Shown here: positions 13,701 through 25,700 of the stretch, piece by piece | How the letters are laid out: each line of letters starts with the position of its first letter | Position numbering within the stretch: position 1 is the first letter of the stretch | Notes under the pieces: generated by a model | Told to the model about the DNA's origin: nothing | What the model saw: only the letters and a program-made list of their open reading frames with translations | Databases searched by the model: none | Made by a program: the position numbers and the translations under genes | Source: Siphonodentalium dalli | Lineage: Eukaryota > Mollusca > Scaphopoda > Gadilida > Siphonodentaliidae | Assembly: GCA_032622095.1 (NCBI GenBank) | Contig: CP136065.1 | Coordinates: forward strand, 242,153,530 to 242,217,529 | Direction: 5' to 3' | Length of the DNA: 64,000 nt

Positions 13701-16700
13701 CAGATTGTGGATCGATTTTTCTATTGACATTTTTCGGCCCAACTACTTCACTAAAGACGTTTCCAAAGTAATTTGCCACATTTTCCGAAATGTTCTAAAC
13801 CGAGAACAGCGGCAATTAATTTTCGGACCACCTTTTTAAACTCGACCAAAATTATTTCGACCCAACCTGTTTCGCCCGGGTGGACACTGACAAATTTGAG
13901 GTTGTTTCCCACCATTCTCGGATAAATTCGCGTTGCTCCCAAACCGGTACATATACCATTATTGAAGTCAACGACGCTTTGTTTTTCACAGACGTACAAT
14001 CTATTGTCGGCTTTGACCTGCGAGCGACGAACGACAACCAGACTGGTCCGGAGAACATCCGACTGGAATGGAACCCAGACAATCTGAGCCTTAACGATGA
14101 CGCTATGCTGGATCTCAACCTTTATGGCTACAGGGAGGGCGATAAGGTCTGAACATTCGAATTAGAATTTCCGAATAGCAAACGAATTAGGCTATGTGTA
14201 TATGCATTGCATTTGACAATGTTTTAAAGAAACCACGACACATTTTTTTTATCGCCATAACCTGCCATGCATAGAGGTCCTGTTTTCTACTGCATCAATT
14301 CCGCTGGGTACTCGAAACAGCTCCCAATATGATCTTGAATTACATTGAGTTATATAAAACGTCAGTACAATCATGGTGACATGTACGATTTCAGACCGAG
14401 CTGATGGTTCTACTTGACGAATATCTTCACGCCTCTATCGGAATTCAAGGTCTGTTCGTGTCCATGCTATCTTGATATATATCACGGTAGTTAATGCATT
14501 GTTGATAGCCTACTGCCCCCCTGTATACCTGGTGGAAACATCGGTCCCATCACCAACGCGTACACTCTGCAAAAGTAAACTTACACCAGCTATGAATAAA
14601 CAAGTAACATCACGTGTGAGCAACGGTATTAGGGTCGTCGAAGTGTTATATGCAAAACTGTTATAACAGTTTAGTAAACTTTTATACCAGTCTAGCATAT
14701 AACATTTCAATGACGCTAATACGCTGCCGCATCAGTCACCAATTACATGTCGTTTAAATATTCCCTAAGTAAATTTATATGAATCTTTCCAAACAACAGT
14801 CCACACCAGGGTAACTATCTAAATACATAATATTATGTGACTGATTGTAGTCCGATATTGGTAACCTGAACTATGGGTTAAAATTCAACAAAAATTGACA
14901 TTCACTGAGTTTGAATGACGATTAGTCAACTGAACAGATGAAAATATGTCATTCAGGGTACGAGTTGGTAAAGTAGGGTACGATGCCCTGGGATACGAGT
15001 TGACAACTGCTGCTTTCGATCTGGCGCAAGAGTTGTCCGACACAGACTGATGTTTTAGAATTAATGTATATTTTAGGAGGTCGATTGGAGTTTTGTACGG
15101 AATCTGGGGTCTGGCATTAGGAATGGTGACGGCCATTACGAATTCTCACCAGCAGACTATCGCTGCCATGGCAACACGTGCTCAGACTATGAAATTGGAA
15201 CCTTTGAGCTCATTGTTCAGAACAAGTCTCAAGCAAGCACATCTTAGTAAGTATAGCGACAGCTCGAAACGCCAGGAATTAAACGAGAGACTGTTGAGAA
15301 ATCAAACAGAAACTTCCATACTATCACGTTTTCAAAATCTAAGAAGCATATACATGTATATAGCTGTACGCATAGGTTATATATAGGAGCGAACAAACGA
15401 AAACCGACTATTAAGAACATCTATCCGCCTCCTTGACGGAATTGTAAAATTTCGTTCACACGATATGAGTGAACATGGAGAAGGACATAACACCATCGAC
15501 CACCAATCAAACAAATCTTGTTCTTATACCAATCATATATATCGCGTAAATCGCATGTCAATTTGATGATAGTACTCTGTGTTATGTACACAAATGCCAT
15601 GTTATGTAAATAAACAGTACGTAAATAGTATGCAATAAGCAAAATAATCAACACCGGGGACCCCACTATTTGAACTTTGGTTAGAAATGCCACAAAGTTG
15701 TTTACAACACACCGGTATAGCGCTCGCTAATCCTCGTCTCTATGATTTCAGTGTTGTATGGGTCACCGTGAATCACTCTCCTAACAAAAATCGCCACAGT
15801 GTTGAGTGTTTTGCTTATCGCTCACCAAATACGCGTTGTATATAAACAAACGCTCGCTCACACACAATTTGTGGATAATATCGCATTCATAATATCATTA
15901 TACTATACTATTAATATATTCTTGTCGAAATTTTCGTAATTTTGGTACCGCTAACTGTTATTTCAAAACCAATAACGAAGGCCATCCGTGTTTTAGCACA
16001 GGAAAGGCTGACAATAGAGGTCAAGCCTGCTGTCAGAAACAACATAAGTCTGAAGTAAGCAAGCGAATGAATGAATCTTTCCTAATGTGACATATTTTTA
16101 CGTCAACACATTAAAGGCACTGGCGGCGTTCGTTGCAGAAATATTCATATTTGTTCAAATTGCCATCAACAGAAGGAATATTAATAATAGTTCTGTTCAT
16201 ATGCCAAACATAATCAGCGCGTAAACAGTTTATTGTCGGCAAGACGTACGATTGTGTACGTAAACAAGAGCCTGCTCGTGTTACAGAAGTTGTGTTTCTG
16301 TTTACATAACACAGCACAATTATATTGGTTAATCACACAAAAATTATATAAACGCTCTTTATTATATATATGGTATAAGAACAAAGTCTGCCTATATTTT
16401 ACTATTCTTTCTGCTTATGACGGTTTTTGACGGAGGTGAATATTTTAACAGCATACCCACCGCCAACGCCGCCCGTATCTTTAAGGCTGAATTGATCATT
16501 GTCGCATGGTTTCGTGCGTAAAGCTACCGTAAAGTTACCATCATTCGCCCAGGATATCAACAGTGTACGAAACTGTGGCATTCGAACTGAAATTTCACTC
16601 GAAAATCATAAACAAATAATCTATCTAAAAGCAGTTGTCTGTGTCTGCTTATCTGTCACGATTTGGTGCATTTAAAAATACATCACCCTCATGTCCATAT

Positions 16701-19700
16701 CCTGAGGCACATCTTAGAATACGACACGCAAAAGGTCAGACCCAGAGTAACATGACACACGAAATGTCATGGGATAGGTGCCGTTGTCGTCAAATGCAAA
16801 AAAGAGACACTAATTATTACAATTAAAGAGCGTTTGTTTTATGAGCTTAAACTAATTATTCACACGATGTTTATGTATGTCGTGTTTGTTACCCGTCATT
16901 TTTGACGGACAATCCCCTAGTTATTATACTAAATAACAGACGAATAATTTAAAATCACGTTTCTGTGTGACTGTTTGTACATTTGTGAGATCTTGTGTGA
17001 CGATTTTCACGAAACCATGCGACGATGACAAACACATCCACATTAAGTGTATACATGTATACATCATTAGACCTATATTTTTCAGCGCTATCAGTAAATT
17101 AACTCCTTTCGGTTGGTTCGTCAACTCATATATGACCGAGAATTACGGAGCGGCATGGCCCTACGATAAGTGTGATGCGTGGTACCAGAAAGAAAAGGAA
17201 GACATGTCGTGGAACGCCGCACTCATCAACTGTCCGTGTACGCTCGATCAGGCCCTCCTCGACTTCGGTCGGTTTCAACCCGATCCGTCATGCAACATGT
17301 TTGCTGGGAGTGTATGTGCGTACCACAAAGGAGCCGTGCATTGCGTGCGCACAGTGGTTCCTCGGTGAGTTATAGAGACGCCGACAGGGACGTGACGACA
17401 GGGGTTGGGGTATCAACATTGCCAACAGTTTGAGGACGCCTGACATATATAAGATAATGCATTGGCCTGACAATATTTAACTTGAACTCGTTAGAAATAT
17501 TCGACTTTCGGTGTAAAAACTAATAGATTATTCCACTACTTTCAAATGACTTTTTTTGTTGGACTGAAATGCCATTTACGTAGTTGGAAACTTTTCAACC
17601 GCAGGTATGGTAGGTTGAGAAAGCTTGAGTTCATGGATACGGCGATATGGGTGGGGTTATGATGGATCAAACACTCCATCCCAACTTTATAGTTGTAAAT
17701 TCCATGCCTGATATAACATTAGTTGCAAATGTTGGACAAAATATATAATGATACTATTCTGATAGTTGTGTTTTCAGCAACCAATATTTTGTGCGATTTT
17801 TTAAAAACTGTATATAATCCCAAATTCGGTTAAATATTTGGACTCAATTTGCAATCAGTAGGAAACACCCTAACCATAGGAGGCGATCTGTTGGAAATTT
17901 CCAATATTTGGGGCCAACGAATTACGCTACTAACAGGCCATTGTCATTGCATCAGTGTTAAGTGGTCAAGCTCAACAGCGAACACCATGGTGTAGCGAAC
18001 GGTTCGTTGCTTGAAATGCCATGTCCGCTGTCATTACGTCATAATTATGATGTCCTGCGATGGCTTTCGAAAAACTTGTTTCAATTAAAACTGGTTGTCT
18101 TAATAATTTGTCTGATATTGACGGAATCAAGCAATTTTACTCGCCCAGCGGCCGGTTTTCGTTGCCCGACTTTTCGCCTTAGAGGCCAAAATGTCTAATT
18201 TTTACTGCCGCAGCGGTCGGTTTTCGTTGCCCGGCTTTTCGCCTTAGAGGCCGAAAGAGGCGCGTTTCAATCATATTTCCAATTTCCCGCTGTTTACTTT
18301 GTTGTCCCAAAGGAACGAAGATACTTCCGGGATAATCGCGTAACGATTCAGATGTTGCTATTAGTGAACAGCCATAATTCTGTACGAATGCGCTAGTCTG
18401 CGTAAGATCAGATGATTTTACGACAGCTACACCAGAGCCGTAATTTCGCTAAAATCCGGATTGAGAATCCAAAGCCGATTACGGGGGGCGGAGCTAATTT
18501 CGGATTCTAGGTCAGATTTTGAAATCCACGTGGTCTCCGAAAATCTCTCCCAGCGTCAAACATGGCTCATGTATTTGACAAAAGTATCATTTGTATCTTA
18601 TATTTATAAACTGCATGTTTGTTGTGAAATCATGCTTTTCGTCTATGTGTATATACACGGCACATAATTTGCTGCCAATCCGACTTAATCGCATCTTTTT
18701 TTTCAAGTTAAAGTGTGTTTATTGATGTTGGCAAGCATATCTAAACATGACAGCTCTAGGCCTCCTGAATCAAATTCCAAAGATGTTGTGAAGAACACAC
18801 GAAACTTGTCAGTTGAACAGGGACGTGACGACAGGGGTTGCTTGTGTGTCTCGACCCCCACCCCGATTTTTGGTACAATTTGCTAAGCTGTGCAGTCATT
18901 CATACGTGAGGAAAATCAGGATTATTTTGACTAACTGTTTCAAATAATGATACGTACAAGCCAACAAACGCAACAAACAAACAAACCCGATTTGAAATAA
19001 ATACATATACAAACTTATGACTAACTCGGGAGAGGGGGTCATGTACGTTGCTTTGCCATTACTAATTATTTATTTTTTCAGTGTAATAACATTTGGGAGA
19101 GGGGGTACCCTTAAGTGAGTCAGTACTTGTCCCCCAATTCCTTTGTATGTATAAACAAATGTATGTGTTATATATCATGTGTTATCTAAATTTGACATAT
19201 ATTTGAAATAAATATATCTAAACTAAACTTTGGTACATTCCAGCAGTCGGAAATTTCATGCATGACACAACATTAGTTGGACATTAATTTGACACCATAT
19301 ATAGGTTGGCATTGTTCTCATTGTTTGATTTTTTTCAACCAGTAAAAGTTGGTAATTTTCCAATCTTAGTGTTTGTCAGATTGGATATTTCCAAGGGGAG
19401 CAAATTGAAATCTGCGAACCTGTGAGATTGATGTTTGGTTCAAGGGGGGGGGGGGGGGGTGCAGTTGGCCGTAAATTTGAGGAAACTTCTAGCCACGTCC
19501 CTAGAACATGTGTCTGTTGTCTATACAGAGACTATTGTGCAAAATTTTGCATTAACGACTGCATTTAACGAAACAAAACATGTTAAACATGAAATTGCTA
19601 TAACATTAAGACTAGATGATAGTACATACGTGTATCTGATAATCCATCGATACCATATAATCCTACTATTTCTTGAATAAGAAGAAACATTATAATAACG

Positions 19701-22700
19701 AACACAGCAGAAGACATATCCATGCAGGTGCATATGAACTCGGTAAATGGTGACGTATCCGCCGAATTCGAAATCGACATGCGTTCGGGCGGTATTTTAA
19801 GGATGGAATTATGAAATGGACATATGAAAGTGACAATCAACAATGAATTGCAATTTCTTCGCCATCAACCGAAGTGCTCCCCCAGCGTTACTATCAATAG
19901 CGTTATTATTTGGCTAATTTCAGTAATATTCTCCCAGTTTACATTCAATAAAACAAATTTGTCTCCGCATTTAAAATTCTTTGATATAGATCGTTTATAT
20001 TCTGCAATAATTTGTACACAAGAGACGGATTCTTATCTTTTATTGTGTTTTTAAACTCTGAGGTGGCGAAATCTCGGTTTGTTTACATTACGAACATTTG
20101 AGTCCGTAATCGGAATCCGAATCCCTATCGGATTCCCACGAAATTAGGATTACGGTCTGTTCGTTTACTGATTCTGGAAATTTGTGGTCTGTTCTTTTGC
20201 CGAACCAAGTCGTACGGGGACAAATCTGTAATCTGAATCCAGAATCCAAATCGGATTTTAGCGAAATAACGCCTCTGGGCAACTGACCAATCAGCGCCGC
20301 GGAAATTGTATTTACCTGTTAGCAGAATGAATGAGTGAATTGGAATACTTTCTTTAATGTCGCCTATATTGTAACGACAGGAATATTTTATACATACGTA
20401 GTGGTATGGATATGCCTTATATGTAGTTATTTAGATGTATAGATGTATCAAATACCACGTTTTTATTTTATGAAATAAAAGAATTAATTGAATTGAAAAT
20501 TGTTATTTCACCATGCAGTAATAAGGCCGATAACTAGTGTTGTTATGTTATTTCACCATGCATGAATAAGGCCGGTAACCAGTGTTGTTATGTTATTTCA
20601 CCATGCAGGAATAGGGCCGGTAACCAGTGTTGTTATGTTATTTCACCATGCAGGAATAGGGCCGGTAACCAGTGTTGTTATGTTATTTCACCATGCAGGA
20701 ATAGGGCCGGTAACCAGTGTTGTTATGTTATTTCACCATGCAGTAATAAGGCCGGTAACTATATTGTTGTTATGTTATTTCACCATGCAGGAATAGGGCC
20801 GGTAACCAGTGTTGATATGTTATTTCACCATGCAGTAATAAGGCCCGTAACTATAGTGTTGTTATGTTATTTCACCATGCAGGAATATGACCGGTAACCT
20901 GTGTTGTTATGTTATTTCACCATGCAGGAATAGGGCCGGTAACCAGTGTTGTTATGTTATTTCACCATGCAGTAATAAGGCCGGTAACTATAGTGTTGTT
21001 ATGTTATTTCACCATGCAGGAATAGGGCCGGTAACCAGTGTTGTTATGTTATTTCACCATGCAGTAATAAGGCCCGTAACTATAGTGTTGTTATGTTATT
21101 TCACCATGCAGTAATAAGGCCGGTAACTATAGTGTTGTTATGTTATTTCACCATGCAGTAATAAGGCCGGTAACCAGTGTTGTTATGTTATTTCACCATG
21201 CAGGGATGGGGCCGGTAACCAGTGTTGTTATGTTATTTCACCATGCAGGAATATGACCGGTAACCTGTGTTGTTATGTTATTTCACCATGCAGGAATAGG
21301 GCCGGTAACCTGTGTTGTTATGTTATTTCACCATGCAGGAATAGGGCCGGTAACCTGTGTGGTTATGTTATTTCACCATGCAGTAATAAGGCCGGTAACT
21401 ATAGTGTTGTTATGTTATTTCACCATGCAGTAATAAGGCCGGTAACCAGTGTTGTTATGTTATTTCACCATGCAGGGATAGGGCCGGTAACCAGTGTTGT
21501 TATGGGGCTGATGGACTGCTGCGTTTTTCGGAGGATTCTTACCAAGGAAGCACGCCTGATAAGGGGCACACATGGGGAGCCCGTCCATATATGAAGCCCG
21601 GTTACGTTCCAAACTTCTCCCATTGGCTGGATGATGTTATAACCTTCTACTACTGTTGTTTGTGGGTTGATTATAAAGACTGTGACAAATATATGGAAGT
21701 GCGAGCTACGCGGGACTGCTCCGGGTATAGTCCCCCGAAAACAGGTCAGTATATATATATGACCCGCCATATCAAATCCAGTCATAAGTCGGGATTTTTT
21801 TTACCCTGTGCCAATGCATTCTCGTATATATGCGAGTCGACCATAGGTCGCCTCGCATATATAAGACAATGCATTGGCCTAACAGTTTTTACAATTTTAA
21901 TAATGTTTTCTTGTATTCTTTAACAATTTTATAATTTCACCCATACAGCGACCCAGACAAACGTGAGCAGACGACACTCTTCTATATGCTTCTATATATG
22001 TGTGGGGCTCCCTGCAGGGTAATGGATGTTTTTTATTTTATGTCCTAAAAATTGTAAGAAACATTTATTTAAAAAAAATGATTAAAAAATATTAGGCCAA
22101 TGCATTAAATCGGGGTTCACGATTCGATAGCGATTGTATTCAACCTGTGTAGCACGTGCCACGCGGTGAAACTTCAAAATGAGTATCCTGATTTAAAGGG
22201 GTACTCTACACTAAATCCGGCCATTTATGGGACCATCTACTTTTATACTCAGCATAATATATGCAACAAATGAATGAATCAGAGCCACGGATTAGTGTAA
22301 AATACACTTGTGTGCTCTATGAACGATGCTAACAACATGGAAATTATAATGAAAATGAATAAATGGCTGGAGTCATAAATTCATTTTCATTATAATTACC
22401 ATGTTGTTTGCATCGTTCATAGAGCACACGAGTGTATTTTGCACAAATCCATGGTATCAAATTCAATCATTTGTTGCGTATATTCTGCTGTGTAAAAAAG
22501 GAGATGGTCCCATAAATGGCCGGATTTAGTGTAGAGTACCCCTTTAATCGGAAGTGTGATAACCCAATATTGAGCATACTTTTGACTAAATAAATAACTA
22601 AAGGCATTGCTATAAGTTTCCCCAAATTTTTCATATACCGGACACGTTGGAATTCCACCTCAGATAAGTTTATTAACCTTTTCTCTACTAAATGTATATT

Positions 22701-25700
22701 CTTTAATCCAGTTTGAAGAGTTCATTTTATGTTGGAATCATTATTTTTAGAATATACAAATCTCACATTGTGGGTCAATTAACAAAACCATCAATGGTGC
22801 TGTTAATTTGTTCCGGTCATTTTGCTGGTCCCATGGTGTGAGTCGGTTCACGGAAAGATGAGTAAAGCAATTTCGAAGTAGAGTATAGCCATGGGGCGAA
22901 ATGTTTTTAATGAGTATTCACGTGTTAACTTCAAGAATATGTAATCGGCATGCACGTGAAACTAACATGCATTGGCCGTGCACAGGAAATTGACAACATG
23001 CAGACTGTTACGCCACTTTAGGTTACAGTGAAGTAATTATTTCCCATAGGCCTCAGTGTTAACATATAATGGCCTGCAGCCCTGACTATCCACGAATTGT
23101 GATAAATGAGTACATGGTCACCAGGATTGACATCTGCGCAAAGTTTCTGCATGAAAAAAATGATATCGTCGAGCATGGAATGTACCTTTAAATTTGGGAT
23201 TTATAATCGAGAGTCAGAATTGCATGAAAAAAATATTGACATTTTTTACCTCAAACCAAACAAATTTAATCTAGGAACCACGTGCTTTACAATGTGCCAA
23301 TGTTTTGTTTGGAGTCTGAAATTTCAAGAGGAGTGATTGCATGCATTTTATATGTTTAAATATCGAAACTACTATTAACCAACCAGAGCCCAGAATTTTT
23401 TTAATTCTCTCCTGCATCTTGGTCCAAAATCCGTTGGAGGGCGCTACCGATCGAATTACATCACTGTAACCATAAGGGTATGCTTGTGGATTCGGGGAGG
23501 GGGGCATAGTGTCGAGAGGAACTTGGCAATACAGCAAAGAGCGGCTATTTGAACTTTAGTGCTTAGTACAAAACGTACTTGTAAAGTACGTACATCGTGT
23601 GTGTAATTGTCTGCAGTAGATATGAACTGCATAATAAATGGTATGGTAAACTGATATCGTTATATTTATTTCGACAAAAGAGGGATTATAGATTAATTAC
23701 CACACGTACACCTCCGTTTGGTTTATTTCATCAAGGTGTGAACTATTAGCATTGCTTCGATATTATATTTGCTATTTGATATTGAAGTTTTATAATGGCT
23801 TCATTTACACAGTTTGATTCAACGTAAACATCGATCTTTGTTGGTTATCGGAAATGGCCTAACAATCACACCTGTTTTTTTGTTTAAAAACTGGTTCTAT
23901 TTTTGTTTATATCTAACGACAGTCACATATACAAGATGCATATATACACACATAGGTATCTTGAAAATCGTGAAATTAAGAAAGAAGCTATATTTTCTTG
24001 TTATATGGCGTTTAACAACACAGTCCGTTCTCATCGGAAGCCATTTTAGCACTGAAGAGATAGCGAAATTGAGATGGCTTGTGGTGCGTTGTAACAGTAA
24101 CCATGCAGTCTACAGGTGGGCGGGACGTACGGATAGGTCCATTGTCTGCAGTATATATGAACTGCATAATAAATGTTTGATTATTTGGTCAACGGTATTA
24201 GTATTGGTATAAAAAGGTCCAATAGGAACGTGTACGTCATACAACCGATTTACCTGTCATAACACCATTTATTGCACAACACGTTTTAATTGCAAATTAA
24301 AAACAATAATTATGCAAATGAGAAAACACCACAGTTCACGATTGTTACGAAAATGTGGGGTTTATAAAAGGAGTGTTTATGATACTATTAGAGAAATATG
24401 AAGAAATCTCTGCTCGTTGACTACTTCGTAGCTCCGTGTTTACTTGTTATCTGCACATTCCAATCAATGAATATTAATCATTGTAGTAGATAAACTATAT
24501 ACCATAGTTGATTCCTAAGCTAGATAATCATGATCCAGTGGGATTGTTTTTTGCAAATATATTTCCCGTCAAAATCTCAAATGACCGTTTCAAAACATCT
24601 TGTTTTTTAAATCTCTTTGTTGTTTACTGAATTAGAACATACCTCTCATATTGTGAGGGTGAACAGGTGTTGTTGTAGTACTATAAAATATATTGGTTGC
24701 TGATATTTTCCTTCAAATTGATAATTTGACATTGAGAATTTTTTTAATCCATGTACCTACACGTTCTCCATCCGCTGTTGCAAATGATCAAGTTGAGCGC
24801 CTTCATTACTTATATATAGAGTTTATAAATAAGGCTTCTCGTTTTCTGATTCAGCTGTGGCGTTTGGTGATCCACACATCGGCACCTTCGATGGAATTAC
24901 ATACAATTTCGGTGGAAAGGGAGACTTCGTCATTCTCCGAGCGAAGAGATTCGAGCTTCAGGGCAAATTTGTTCAGCTGACATCCGAGTGTGAGTGTATT
25001 CGTAAATACAGAACCATATATACTACTCATATTTTGGTAAGGATCACCCACATAAAGTAATATGATATTGCAAATGGCAATTCTATGACCGTCAACATAT
25101 CATATTGTAGTTGGTTTCATCCCATAATTATTCAACCGATGAATACGTGAACGGTGACGTTATTTTGTAACTGTCGACATTAATGACACCCCCCCCCCCC
25201 CAACAATCAAACATTGAAATTAATCTTTGGAATTATTGGAGACATTTTCAGATATCAAATGCCCATTTCCAATACTGGGTGTGATCTCTCCAACCCCTTA
25301 CCGCGAACCAATGTAATGCACACCTGCTGTATTACTCACAATTAGCAGAAGTAAAAACAAGAATACAGTTTAACTGGTTTGGCATGTTCTTCGTAGCGAC
25401 GATGGTTGTATACACGTTTATTATTTTTCATTTTACCCATTGCCAGTGCCGTATGTCCCTTTAAGTCATATTCATTGACAACTCTTTGCATGCAAATACT
25501 TCGAACTGACCTCGCATTTCTAACCTTCAGTCGGCACACGACAATAGACAGTCATAATTACCGTCACAGTTCTAACCTTCAGTCGGTAGTCGACAAAAGA
25601 CAACCATAGTTACCATCACATGATGACCTTTAGACGGCACACGACAACAGACAGACATAGTTACCGTCATATGTCTAACCTTTAGTCGACACACGACAAT

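Noticed and set aside
14977-15047. Longer exon (reading ELTTAAFDLAQELSD) in place of the 11-nt microexon
   Set aside because: Open and in phase at its start, but it runs into TGA at 15048 with no donor that would join 15077 in phase.
15093-15386. 97-codon plus-strand ORF as the real coding frame
   Set aside because: Another frame (EVDWSFVRNLG..., with Cys and strand motifs) fits the family and the phase-2 join to the AMOP exon; this ORF is a shadow.
20502-21475. CRISPR array (regular repeats of about 45 bp)
   Set aside because: No unique spacers; units are contiguous copies of a eukaryotic splice junction in an animal genome.
20562-21594. ORFs encoding AGNQCCY repeats as an independent repetitive protein gene
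   Set aside because: They are readings of the acceptor-derived intronic array; the frame breaks at each 47-bp unit and the motif belongs to the AMOP exon at 21476.
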